From NCBI GenBank assembly GCA_937860145.1, contig CALMBF010000024.1:1-64000 (forward strand): a stretch of DNA of 64,000 nt, given 5' to 3'. The notes below the pieces were generated by a model. That model was given only the letters and a program-made list of their open reading frames with translations. It was not told the DNA's origin and made no database searches. Below are positions 34,920 to 43,543 of the stretch, in pieces; within the stretch, counting starts at the first letter, position 1; every line of letters begins with the position of its first letter. The translations under genes were made by a program, and so were the position numbers. This DNA comes from an uncultured Geobacter sp. (GTDB lineage Bacteria; Desulfobacterota; Desulfuromonadia; Geobacterales; DSM-12255).

Positions 34920-36566
34920 GTGAAGAACACCGTTTACGTCATCGGTCACCGTAACCCGGACACCGATTCCATCGCCTCGGCCATCGCCTATGCCGACCTG
35001 AAACGCCGCACCGGACTGACGGGGGCGGTAGCGGCCATGGCGGGTGAACCGAATCCCCAGACCCGCTACATCCTCGACCGCCTCGGCATTGCCGACCCCC
35101 TCTACCTGGCGGACGCGCACCCCAAGGTACGGGACATCGTCAACCGCCGGCCGGTGACGGTCTCACTGGAGAGCTCCGCCTACGAGGCGCTGGAGAAGTT
35201 CCACTCCAGCGGCGTGCGGGTACTGCCGGTGCTGGATGAGGGGGGGATCCCCCGGGGGAGCCTGTCCCTGCTCCGCCTGTCGGAAAACTACCTGGTTCCC
35301 GGCAGCGACCGGCAGCGGGAGTTCACCACCACCCTCCCTTCCCTGGCAACAACCCTCTCCGGCCGGTTCGTCACGGGCGGGACTGATGGGGGGGCCGTGA
35401 CCCTCAAGCTCTTCATCGGTGCCATGCTGGAGGAGTCGTTCTCCGGGAGGATCGAAGGGCATGACCCGGCTAACCTCCTGGTGATGACCGGCAACCGGCG
35501 CACGATCCAGCAGGCATCCATCGAGCGGGGGGTGCGGCTCCTGGTGGTCACCGGCAACCACCCCCTGGATGACGACCTCCTCTCCCTGGCGGCCGAACGG
35601 GGGGTCTCCGTGCTCCTCACCCCCCATGACACGGCCACGGCGGCCTGGCTCTCCCGGCTCTCGACCCCCGTGTCCCTCCTGGCGGAGCGTACGTTTGCCA
35701 CGGTGGGGGTAGGGGAGCCGGTGGGGAGCCTGAAGCGCAAGATGCTCTCCTCGGGCGAACCGGCGGTCTTTGTCGTCGACGAGGAGGGTGCCCTTGCCGG
35801 CGTGGCGACCAAATCGTCCCTCCTGGCCCCCAATCCCTACGGGCTGATCCTGGTGGACCACAACGAGCTCGGGCAGGCGGTCCCCGGGGCGGAGGAGGTG
35901 GAGATCCTGGAGGTCATCGATCACCACAAGCTGGGGAACAGCCACACGCTGACCCCGATCACCTTCATCACCTCGCCGGTGGGGAGCAGCTGTACCCTGG
36001 TGACCCAGCGCTACCGTGAGCACGGGCTTGAACCGGACGGCACTCTGGCGGCGCTCCTCCTGGCAGGCATTCTCTCCGATACGGTCATCCTCAAGTCGCC
36101 GACCACCACCGGCAGCGACCGGGCGGCGGTCTCCTGGCTGGAGGAGCTGTCCGGCCTCGGTGCGGCGGAGTTCGGCCGGGACATCTTTGCCGCCTGCAGT
36201 TCCCTGAACAGTTACGGTTCACCCCGGAGGGTGGTGGAGGCCGACTTCAAGCTCTTTTCCCAGGAGGGGAAGACCATCGGCGTGGGGCAGGTGGAGGTGG
36301 TCGGTTTCGACGAGTTTTACGGGATGAAGGGGGAACTGCTGGAGGAACTGGCCCTGCTCAAGCAGCAAGGCAACCTGTTCATCGCCGGCCTGATGGTGAC
36401 CGACATCACCACCGAGTCGACCCTCTTCCTCGTGGAGGGGCACACCCGCATCGCCCACGTGATGGAGTACCCCCAGGTGGAGCCCCACCTGTACGAACTG
36501 AAAAACGTCATGTCGCGGAAGAAGCAGATGGTTCCCCACCTGCTGAAGATCCTGGCCAAGGTTTGA
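34920..36566 (+). CDS. CBS-DRTGG family II (manganese-dependent) inorganic pyrophosphatase
   Basis: The 548-residue enzyme hydrolyses pyrophosphate. The DHH domain starts VYVIGHRNPDTDSIASAIAYA with metal ligands HxxxDxD. It is interrupted by a CBS domain (about 70-125), a DRTGG domain (about 135-245) and a second CBS domain (about 255-305), then resumes with VDHNE, VIDHHK and the C-terminal DHHA2 domain with SRKKQ. In studied CBS-PPases the insert binds adenine nucleotides and tunes activity, and Mn or Co activates the enzyme. The start is GTG with AGGAG 8 bp upstream. The metal dependence matches the riboswitch upstream. Confidence 0.94.
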   Translation: MKNTVYVIGHRNPDTDSIASAIAYADLKRRTGLTGAVAAMAGEPNPQTRYILDRLGIADPLYLADAHPKVRDIVNRRPVTVSLESSAYEALEKFHSSGVRVLPVLDEGGIPRGSLSLLRLSENYLVPGSDRQREFTTTLPSLATTLSGRFVTGGTDGGAVTLKLFIGAMLEESFSGRIEGHDPANLLVMTGNRRTIQQASIERGVRLLVVTGNHPLDDDLLSLAAERGVSVLLTPHDTATAAWLSRLSTPVSLLAERTFATVGVGEPVGSLKRKMLSSGEPAVFVVDEEGALAGVATKSSLLAPNPYGLILVDHNELGQAVPGAEEVEILEVIDHHKLGNSHTLTPITFITSPVGSSCTLVTQRYREHGLEPDGTLAALLLAGILSDTVILKSPTTTGSDRAAVSWLEELSGLGAAEFGRDIFAACSSLNSYGSPRRVVEADFKLFSQEGKTIGVGQVEVVGFDEFYGMKGELLEELALLKQQGNLFIAGLMVTDITTESTLFLVEGHTRIAHVMEYPQVEPHLYELKNVMSRKKQMVPHLLKILAKV

Positions 36567-36636
36567 CCCGGGAAGAATCCGCGGCCTTGCGTGTCGCTGC
36601 AGGGCATGAAACTATCACAATAAGGAGTTACGCAGC

Positions 36637-37377
36637 ATGGCATGGCTTACCGATCCGCAGGTCTGGCTGGCACTGGTCACCCTGACCGCCCTGGAGATAG
36701 TCCTGGGCATCGACAACATCATATTCATCTCCATCCAGGCCGGGAAGCTCCCCGTCCACCAGCAGGAAAAGGCCCGACTGGTAGGTCTCGGGCTGGCGAT
36801 GTTCATCCGGGTGGCGCTGCTCTTCTCCCTTACCTGGCTGATGGGGCTGACCGCACCCCTCTTCACGGTGCAGGGGAACGAGATCACGGGTCGCGACATC
36901 ATACTCATCTCCGGCGGCCTCTTTCTCCTCTGGAAAAGCACCATGGAGATCCACGAAAAACTGGAGGGGCCGGAGGAGCACGCCGAGACAAAGGGGGCGG
37001 TCGTCTCCTTCGGTTCGGTCATAGTCCAGATCCTTCTCCTGGACATCGTCTTTTCCCTCGACTCCATCATCACCGCCATCGGGATGGCCAGCCAGCTCGC
37101 CGTCATGGTGGCGGCGGTGGTCATCGCCGTGGGGTTCATGATGATGTTCTCCGGCAAGATCAGCGACTTTGTCGACCGTCATCCGACCATCAAGATCCTT
37201 GCCCTCTCCTTTCTGCTGATGATCGGGGTCGCCCTGATCGGAGACGGCCTGGACATGCATATCCCCAAGGGGTACATCTATTTTGCCATGGCATTTTCCG
37301 TGGCCGTGGAGATGCTGAACCTGCGGATAGGGCGTAAGGGGAAACCGGTGAAGCTTCACCAGCATTATGTTGAGTGA
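36637..37377 (+). CDS. TerC-family membrane protein, short form
   Basis: The 246-residue protein has about seven spans with TerC acidic motifs ALEIVLGIDNIIFISI near residue 18 and DIVFSLDSIITAIGM near 135. It resembles the YgdQ/YoaE branch, shorter and distinct from the Alx-like TerC at 32950. TAAGGAG lies 9 bp before the ATG. It is the last gene before the operon terminator. Manganese or another divalent metal is the likely substrate, inferred from family and location. Confidence 0.9.
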   Translation: MAWLTDPQVWLALVTLTALEIVLGIDNIIFISIQAGKLPVHQQEKARLVGLGLAMFIRVALLFSLTWLMGLTAPLFTVQGNEITGRDIILISGGLFLLWKSTMEIHEKLEGPEEHAETKGAVVSFGSVIVQILLLDIVFSLDSIITAIGMASQLAVMVAAVVIAVGFMMMFSGKISDFVDRHPTIKILALSFLLMIGVALIGDGLDMHIPKGYIYFAMAFSVAVEMLNLRIGRKGKPVKLHQHYVE

Positions 37378-37440
37378 TTAAGGTGTGAAAAAGGAATGGA
37401 GCAGTGCCAAGGGGGTAGCGCTGCCGGCTGCTCAGTGAGG

Positions 37441-37473
37441 AAAGGCGGAGGTCCTGGGACCTCCGCCTTTTTT
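37441..37473. terminator. Terminator at the end of the manganese operon
   Basis: AAAGGCGGAGGTCC pairs perfectly with GGACCTCCGCCTTT and is followed by TTT. It separates the operon from the convergent transaldolase-like gene. Confidence 0.92.
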
Positions 37474-37475
37474 GA

Positions 37476-38120
37476 CTACTTCGGGACTTTTTCCCAGTCT
37501 TCGAGGAATTTCCTGATGCCGGCATCGGTCAGGGGGTGCTTGGCCAGCTGCATCATGACGCTGTAGGGGATGGTGGCCACGTCGGCGCCGATCAGGGCCG
37601 AGTCGAGGACATGGATCGGGTTGCGGATGCTGGCGACGATGATCTCGGCGTTGTAACCGTAGTTGTCGAAGATGGTGCGGATCTCCTCGATGATCCCCAT
37701 GCCGTTCTGGGAGATGTCATCCAGACGGCCGACGAAAGGGGAGACGTAGGTGGCGCCGGCCTTGGCGGCCAGCAGGGCCTGCATCGGGGTGAAGATCAGG
37801 GTGACGTTGGTCTTGATCCCCTTTGCCGTCAGGGTCTTGGTGGCCTTGAGACCCTCGGGGGTCATGGGGAGCTTGATGACGATGTTCCGGTGGATCTTGG
37901 TCAGTTCCAGCGCCTCCCTGATCATCCCCTCGTGATCGAGGGAGATGACCTCGGCCGAGATCGGACCGTCGACGATGCCGGTGATTTCGCTGATGACCTC
38001 CTCGAACTTCCTGCCGGACTTGGCGATCAGGGAGGGATTGGTGGTGACACCGTCAACCAGCCCCAGTTCGTGGGCCTCCCGGATTTCGTTCACATCTGCG
38101 GTATCGATAAAAAACTTCAT
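37476..38120 (-). CDS. Transaldolase / fructose-6-phosphate aldolase-like (short type)
   Basis: The 214-residue protein is the short transaldolase class: [33 protein letters not shown], the Schiff-base lysine in [15 protein letters not shown] near residue 85 and [28 protein letters not shown]-type segments. Such proteins act as transaldolase or as fructose-6-phosphate aldolase; sequence inspection cannot decide. It would work in the non-oxidative pentose phosphate pathway alongside the transketolase pair at 43544-45407. Confidence 0.92.
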   Translation of the reverse strand: MKFFIDTADVNEIREAHELGLVDGVTTNPSLIAKSGRKFEEVISEITGIVDGPISAEVISLDHEGMIREALELTKIHRNIVIKLPMTPEGLKATKTLTAKGIKTNVTLIFTPMQALLAAKAGATYVSPFVGRLDDISQNGMGIIEEIRTIFDNYGYNAEIIVASIRNPIHVLDSALIGADVATIPYSVMMQLAKHPLTDAGIRKFLEDWEKVPK

Positions 38121-38147
38121 GCTGCCTCCTAATGGGTTTAAATGGTG

Positions 38148-38393
38148 TTACTGATGTCCCGTTGTCAGGCTGTCCCGGTATTTTTCCAGGCACGCCATGG
38201 AACAGAAATAGATTCTTTTCTCCTCGACCCTTCCCACGACCGCATCGTCGGCTGCCACGTACACGCCGCAGACCGGGTCCTGGAAGGTTTCCGTCTCGAG
38301 CCTGGACGGTGCCGGTTTCTCCCGGTTGCCGAGGTACCCCTTGACGACCTTGTAGCCGACATAGACCAGGAGCAGCCAGAGAAGCATGCGCAT
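38148..38393 (-). CDS. Membrane-anchored YHS-like metal-binding domain protein, 81 aa
   Basis: One N-terminal span (LLWLLLVYVGYKVVKGYLG) is followed by a YHS/TRASH-like domain with DPVCGVYVA at residue 38 and YFCSMACLEKY near 62. These supply three cysteines of the sort that bind heavy metal. Similar small proteins occur beside folK in related bacteria. The gene is 1 bp downstream of folK and so coupled to it. Function is unknown. Confidence 0.8.
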   Translation of the reverse strand: MRMLLWLLLVYVGYKVVKGYLGNREKPAPSRLETETFQDPVCGVYVAADDAVVGRVEEKRIYFCSMACLEKYRDSLTTGHQ

Positions 38394-38394
38394 G

Positions 38395-38895
38395 TCAGAA
38401 TCCTTCCAGCCGGGTAACCCGTTCTCCCGGCGGCAGCGCTGCCAGGAGGTGCGCTACGGACAATCCGCTCTGGGGGTGACGGAACCCGGCAGCTATCTCC
38501 GCCAGGGGGGCAAGGACGAAGCGGCGCAGGTGCATGAGAGGATGGGGGAGAACCAGCTTCGGCGGCTCGTTGAGTATCAGGTCGCCGTAGAAGATGAGGT
38601 CGAGGTCCATGGTTCGGGGGCCCCAGGCGATTTCTCTCCGGCGGCGGAAGCAGTCGCTCTCTATCTGCAGCAGTCTTTCCAGCAGGTCACCGGGGGGGAG
38701 TGTGCTCTCCAGCCGTGCGGCGGCATTGAGGAAGGCGGGCTGAGCAACGGGACCGACCGGTTCGGTGTCGTAGAAGGAGGAAAGCCCCGTCACCCGGGTG
38801 CCCGGGAGTTTGCCGGTCTCGGCAACGGCCCGGAGGAGGTTTCCTTCCCTGTCACCCATGTTGGTGCCGAGTGCAATGAAAATGTTCCCGTTCAC
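38395..38895 (-). CDS. folK: HPPK, 2-amino-4-hydroxy-6-hydroxymethyldihydropteridine pyrophosphokinase
   Basis: FolK transfers pyrophosphate from ATP to hydroxymethyldihydropterin in folate synthesis. The 166 residues include IFIALGTNMGDREGNLLRA, SSFYDTEPVGPVAQPAFLN, the signature WGPRTMDLDLIFYGD and LPHPLMHLRRFVLAPL. The GTG at 38895 gives the normal length, but no clear ribosome-binding site precedes it. An in-frame ATG at 39000 would add 35 residues that do not look like HPPK. It diverges from murI. Confidence 0.92.
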   Translation of the reverse strand: MNGNIFIALGTNMGDREGNLLRAVAETGKLPGTRVTGLSSFYDTEPVGPVAQPAFLNAAARLESTLPPGDLLERLLQIESDCFRRRREIAWGPRTMDLDLIFYGDLILNEPPKLVLPHPLMHLRRFVLAPLAEIAAGFRHPQSGLSVAHLLAALPPGERVTRLEGF

Positions 38896-39063
38896 CAAAA
38901 CATTAGAGCACAGTTCCGCGGCATTTTCAACCGGTTGCTCTGTTAATCCCCATTTATCAAGGGTAAATGCCTTGACACGGGGGGGAGGGTGACCTAACAT
39001 AAATTTTTTATGTACTTGGACCTCCGGCCAGTCTGGCGAAGATCAGTGAATACGGGTGAAAAG

Positions 39064-39891
39064 TTGACGTGGAAGGCAATCGGCATATTTGATTCAGGGG
39101 TGGGCGGTCTGACGGTCCTGCGGGAGATCGTCAAGGTCATGCCCCAGGAAGATACGATCTATCTCGGGGATACCGCCAGGGTCCCCTACGGCACGAAATC
39201 GCCGGAAACGGTGATCAGGTTTGCCCGGCAGATCACCTCGTTCCTGGTGAGCCGCGACATCAAGCTGCTGGTCGTTGCCTGCAACACCGCGTCAGCCGTC
39301 TCCCTCGAGGTGCTGAAGGAGGAGTTTCCCATCCCCATTGTCGGCGTCATCGAGCCGGGTGCCGCCAGGGCGGCGACGGTGACCCGCAGCGGACGGGTGG
39401 GGGTGATCGGCACCGCCGGCACCATCCGGAGCAGCGCCTACACCAAGGCGATCAAGCGGATCAATCCCGATATCGAGGTGATCACCGGCGAATGCCCCAT
39501 GTTCGTCCCCCTGGCCGAAGAAGGGTGGGTGGATAACGAGGTCGCCCGGCTGACCGCGGAGATATACCTGCGACACCTGAAGGAACAGGGGGTCGATACC
39601 CTGGTCCTCGGTTGCACCCACTACCCGCTGCTCAAGGGGATCATCGGCGAGGTGATGGGTGAGGGGGTGACCCTGGTGGACTCCGCCGCGGAAACCGCCA
39701 CGAGAGTGAGGGATATCCTGGCGGGGGAGGGGGCTCTCCGGCCGGAGCAGGAGAACGGCAACCACCACTTCTTCGTTACCGACGTGCCGGCCGGATTCAT
39801 CCGTATCGGCAACCGGTTTCTCGGCGGCGACTTCGGGGACGTGTACCAGATCAGGCTGGATGACGACCATCCGGCACAGGGGGGGACGTGA
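39064..39891 (+). CDS. murI: Glutamate racemase
   Basis: MurI makes D-glutamate for peptidoglycan. The protein starts close to IGIFDSGVGGLTVLREI. The two catalytic cysteines are in VACNTASAVSLEV near residue 70 and VLGCTHYPLLKG near 185, and GDTARVPYGTKS is also present. The start is uncertain: the TTG at 39064 (LTWKAIGIF) fits the family best, a GTG at 39046 is possible, and neither has a strong ribosome-binding site. The stop overlaps the start region of the GerMN gene, so murI, the GerMN gene and metH form a run of coupled genes. Confidence 0.93.
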   Translation: MTWKAIGIFDSGVGGLTVLREIVKVMPQEDTIYLGDTARVPYGTKSPETVIRFARQITSFLVSRDIKLLVVACNTASAVSLEVLKEEFPIPIVGVIEPGAARAATVTRSGRVGVIGTAGTIRSSAYTKAIKRINPDIEVITGECPMFVPLAEEGWVDNEVARLTAEIYLRHLKEQGVDTLVLGCTHYPLLKGIIGEVMGEGVTLVDSAAETATRVRDILAGEGALRPEQENGNHHFFVTDVPAGFIRIGNRFLGGDFGDVYQIRLDDDHPAQGGT

Positions 39892-40502
39892 TGCAATCCC
39901 GGCGTACGGTCAAGCGCGGCATGGGGGTACTGGTCGTCGCGTTTCTGCTGCTGGCGGCATTCCTCGGTGCACTGGTGTTCCGCAAGTACGAGCATGCCGG
40001 TGCCCCGCCACCCATGCCGGCCGCTCCCCAGCAGGCCGGCCCCGTTGCGGTGACGCTCTTTTTCGCCGATGAAAACGGCGACGGCCTGGTGCGCGAGGGG
40101 AGGGAGATCGAGGGGTGCGACGAGATATCGGGGTGCCTTGAATCGATCCTCGAAGAGCTCATCAACGGCCCGGTGGGAGACCTGGCCCCGGTACTGCCGC
40201 CAACGGGGATGTTCAACAGTGTCAGGCTCGACGGTACCCTCGCGCGGGTCGATTTCGCCCAGGAATTGCTGGATGCCCTGCCTGGAGGGAGCAGCAGCGA
40301 GCTGCTGGCAGCCTATGCGGTTGTGAACTCCCTCGCGATCAATTATCCCCAGGTACAGTCGGTGCTCTTCACCGTCGACGGCAAGTCGCTGGAAACGCTC
40401 AAGGGGCACCTTGATATCCGCCACCCTCTCACTCCGGATTACTCCCTGGAAAAAGGGGCGGCACGCAAACAATCACAACAGTCTAAGGGGATCAAGGAAT
40501 GA
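39891..40502 (+). CDS. GerMN-domain membrane-anchored protein
   Basis: The protein of about 203 residues has an N-terminal span (GMGVLVVAFLLLAAFLGALVF) followed by a Pro/Ala linker and a GerMN domain (about 55-165) with VTLFFADENGDGLVREGRE and SVLFTVDGKSLETLKGHLD. GerMN domains are found in spore germination protein GerM and in many non-spore-formers, often beside murI and RNase PH, and are thought to bind cell wall. The ATG at 39891 overlaps the murI stop by one base and has GGGGGG 5 bp upstream; a GTG at 39888 is also in frame. It overlaps metH by 4 bp. Confidence 0.87.
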   Translation: MQSRRTVKRGMGVLVVAFLLLAAFLGALVFRKYEHAGAPPPMPAAPQQAGPVAVTLFFADENGDGLVREGREIEGCDEISGCLESILEELINGPVGDLAPVLPPTGMFNSVRLDGTLARVDFAQELLDALPGGSSSELLAAYAVVNSLAINYPQVQSVLFTVDGKSLETLKGHLDIRHPLTPDYSLEKGAARKQSQQSKGIKE

Positions 40503-42913
40503 AACCTGCCTTTCTTGCGGCACTCGGCGAACGGGTCCTGGTGCTTGACGGCGCCATGGGGACCATGCTCCAGGAGCGGGGACTTCGTCCCGGGCAGTCA
40601 CCGGAGGAGCTCAACCTGACCATGCCCGAGGTGGTGGCTGCCGTGCACCGGGAGTACGTCGCTGCCGGGGCTGACATCATCGTGACCAACACCTTCGGCG
40701 GCAGCCGGGAGAAACTCTCCCACTACGGGCTCGAGGACCGCCTCGCCCGGATCAACCGGGCCGGCGTGGAGATCGCCAGGGAAGTTGCCGGGGACGATGT
40801 CTACGTGGCGGCTTCCATAGGTCCCACGGGCCGGTTCATCGAGCCGGTGGGAGACCTTACCTTCGACCAGATGGCGGATATCTACCGGGAGCAGGCGCAG
40901 GTCCTCATCGAGGCCGGGGCAGACCTGATCACCCTGGAAACGTTCCTGGACATCAAGGAGATCCGGGCGGCCATCATCGCCATCCGGGAGATCTCCCGCG
41001 ATATCCCGGTCATTGCCATGCTTACCTTCGACAACAACGGCCGGAGCGTTCTCGGCACCTCTCCGGAGGCGGCCGCCATAACCCTGGAGGCGGTGGGCGC
41101 CGACATCGTCGGCTCCAACTGCGGCCTGGGGGTGGACGGCATCTACGAGATCCTCTCCGCCATGCGCCGGGTGACCTCGCTCCCCCTTATCTCACAGGCC
41201 AATGCAGGGCTGCCGGTGCTGAGGGACGGCAAAACGGTCTTTCCCGGCACCCCCGAGGAGATGGTCGGCTACCACGACCGGATGCTGGCCCTCGGTGTGA
41301 GGATCATCGGCGGCTGCTGCGGCACGACCCCCGCCCACATCGGCGCCATGAAAGAGGCCCTTGCGGGGCGGGACCAGACCTTCCGCCGTGGCGGGCCCGA
41401 CGCCGGCATAACCTTCCTCTCCAGCCGCAGCGGCTACGTGGCGATCGGCGGCGGCAACCCGACGGCCATTATCGGTGAGAGGATCAATCCCACCGGCAAG
41501 AAGAGTTTTGCCGCCGAACTGCGCGAAGGGAAGATCGGCTACATACGCCGTGAGGCGGTGGAACAGGTTGCCGCCGGCGCCACGCTGCTCGACGTCAATG
41601 TGGGGACCCCCGGGATCGACGAAGCCGCTGCCATGGAACGGGCGATCTTCACCGTTACCGGTGCGGTACAGGTCCCGCTGGTCCTCGACTCTTCCAGCCC
41701 GGAAGCACTGGAACGGGGGCTCAAGGCAGCCGACGGCAAGGTGCTGGTCAACTCGGTTTCCGGCGAGGAGAAGAGCCTTGCCCGTATCCTGCCGCTGGTG
41801 AAGAAATACGGTGCCGCGGTCATCGGCCTGACCCTTGACGAGGCCGGCATCCCCCCCACCGGCGAGGAGCGCTTCAAGGTCGCGGAGCGGATCAGTGATG
41901 CCGCCCTCCGGGCGGGCATCGAGAGGCGGAACCTGATCATCGACGCCCTTACCCTGACGGTGAGTGCGGAGCAGAAACGGGCGCTGGAGTCTCTCCGGGC
42001 GATCAGGCTGGTGAAGGAGAACCTCGGCCTCAACACGGTTCTCGGGGTGAGCAATATCTCCTTCGGACTTCCGGCGCGGCCGCTGATCTCCTCGGCGTTC
42101 TTCACCATGGCCATCGAGGCGGGACTGGATGCGGCCATCGTCAATCCCAAGGAGGAGCCGATGATGGCGGCGTTTCGCTCCGCCATGGTACTCCTGGGGA
42201 GGGACCCGAATGCGGCTGCCTACATCGAGGCCTATCGCGGTGCGACGCAGACCGCTGCCGCCGTTGAACCTGCCACCCAGCCACAGGACCTGCGGGGGCG
42301 GCTTGGCCAGGCGGTGATCGCCGGCGACGTGGAGGGGATAACCCCCCTGGTGGAGGAGGCCCTGGCGGACGGGCTCACGCCGATGCAGATCAGCAACGAG
42401 GGGCTGCTTCCCGGACTGGAGGAGGTCGGCCGGCGATTCGAGAAAAACCTGGTGTTCCTCCCCCAGGTCATGCGTTCGGCGGAGACCATGCAGACCGCGT
42501 TCGCCCGCCTGAAGGAGGAGCTCAAGGGGGGGGCGCTGGAGACCCTCGGCCGGATCCTCATGGCCACGGTGGAGGGGGATATCCACGATATCGGCAAGAA
42601 TATCGTCTGCACCCTCCTGGAAAACCACGGTTTCGAAGTGATCGACCTGGGGAAGAATGTCTCGGCCGCCAGGATCGTGGAGGAGGCGCGCCGGCTCAAC
42701 GTCGATGCGGTCGGGCTTTCGGCATTGATGACCACCACCATGGCCGAAATGGAGAATGTCCTCGGAAAGCTCAGGGCGGAGGGGGTCAGGACCTTCACCA
42801 TGGTCGGGGGGGCTGTTGTTACCCAGGAGTATGCCGACAGCATCGGCGCCGATCTCTATGCCCGGGACGCCCTGGAAGCCGTTGCCAGTATCCGCCGCCT
42901 GCTCGGTAAATAA
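40499..42913 (+). CDS. metH: Cobalamin-dependent methionine synthase, short form
   Basis: The 804-residue enzyme methylates homocysteine using methyltetrahydrofolate. Domains in order are homocysteine-binding (1-290, zinc cysteines in GGCCGTTPAH near 271), pterin-binding (about 315-560, starting IGERINPTGK), cobalamin cap (about 595-670) and cobalamin-binding (about 675-804) with EGDIHDIGKNI, whose histidine ligates cobalt. The AdoMet-binding reactivation domain of E. coli MetH is absent, so another protein must rescue oxidised cobalamin. The start overlaps the GerMN gene stop. Confidence 0.95.
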   Translation: MKPAFLAALGERVLVLDGAMGTMLQERGLRPGQSPEELNLTMPEVVAAVHREYVAAGADIIVTNTFGGSREKLSHYGLEDRLARINRAGVEIAREVAGDDVYVAASIGPTGRFIEPVGDLTFDQMADIYREQAQVLIEAGADLITLETFLDIKEIRAAIIAIREISRDIPVIAMLTFDNNGRSVLGTSPEAAAITLEAVGADIVGSNCGLGVDGIYEILSAMRRVTSLPLISQANAGLPVLRDGKTVFPGTPEEMVGYHDRMLALGVRIIGGCCGTTPAHIGAMKEALAGRDQTFRRGGPDAGITFLSSRSGYVAIGGGNPTAIIGERINPTGKKSFAAELREGKIGYIRREAVEQVAAGATLLDVNVGTPGIDEAAAMERAIFTVTGAVQVPLVLDSSSPEALERGLKAADGKVLVNSVSGEEKSLARILPLVKKYGAAVIGLTLDEAGIPPTGEERFKVAERISDAALRAGIERRNLIIDALTLTVSAEQKRALESLRAIRLVKENLGLNTVLGVSNISFGLPARPLISSAFFTMAIEAGLDAAIVNPKEEPMMAAFRSAMVLLGRDPNAAAYIEAYRGATQTAAAVEPATQPQDLRGRLGQAVIAGDVEGITPLVEEALADGLTPMQISNEGLLPGLEEVGRRFEKNLVFLPQVMRSAETMQTAFARLKEELKGGALETLGRILMATVEGDIHDIGKNIVCTLLENHGFEVIDLGKNVSAARIVEEARRLNVDAVGLSALMTTTMAEMENVLGKLRAEGVRTFTMVGGAVVTQEYADSIGADLYARDALEAVASIRRLLGK

Positions 42914-43017
42914 GGGTGGCGGTAATGCTCGGGACGGGGAAAACAGGGCTCTTGCAACAAGCTGATTTTCATGGTAGTTTGCAGGTATTACGCCATTTGG
43001 CGGACTAGGTTGGTGCG

Positions 43018-43512
43018 ATGGTCGTCGGATACAATCACAACATAAAGTACAAGGGGGAGATCTTCCACGTCCAGACCGAGGATAGCGGCATCAACAATCC
43101 TCACATCATCACTCTTCTCTACCGTGGCGGCAATATCATAGCCTCGAAGAAAACCAGCTATGCCGACATCGTGAAGATGGACAACCTGAACCAGATTGTC
43201 GAGGAGCTGATGAAGGAGCAGCACAAGGATATGCTGCGTCGTCTGAAGAACGGCGAGTTCGACCCACGCCTCGGTCTTGGTGAAGAAGGAGTGTCCGAAC
43301 CCCCTGCTCCGGAGGCTGCCGAAGCCGTTCCTGAGCCTGTTGCGGAAGCGGTGGCGCCTGCCGCTGCTGAGGAGGTCGTGCCAGCCACCCCGGGAGCCGG
43401 GACGCCAGAGCCGGCTCCCGCCGGTCCTGCCCCAGAGGCTCCCGCCGGGAAGAAGCAGAGTCTCGACGACCTCATTTTTGAATTTCTGTCTGAAGGTGAC
43501 GAACACAAATAG
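43018..43512 (+). CDS. Conserved hypothetical protein with Pro/Ala-rich linker, 164 aa
   Basis: Residues 1-75 form a conserved-looking domain (GYNHNIKYKGEIFHVQTEDSG and IASKKTSYADIVKMDN). A low-complexity Ala/Pro/Glu linker (about 90-145) leads to a short C-terminal motif (KKQSLDDLIFEFLSE). No signal or membrane span is present, so it is cytoplasmic. The layout suggests a folded domain tethered to a short interaction peptide. It is 31 bp before the transketolase genes. Proteins with the same N-terminal pattern are expected in related deltaproteobacteria, but no function is recognised. Confidence 0.78.
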   Translation: MVVGYNHNIKYKGEIFHVQTEDSGINNPHIITLLYRGGNIIASKKTSYADIVKMDNLNQIVEELMKEQHKDMLRRLKNGEFDPRLGLGEEGVSEPPAPEAAEAVPEPVAEAVAPAAAEEVVPATPGAGTPEPAPAGPAPEAPAGKKQSLDDLIFEFLSEGDEHK

Positions 43513-43543
43513 AGCGTATTCACCCTGAAAGGAAGATCGATTA

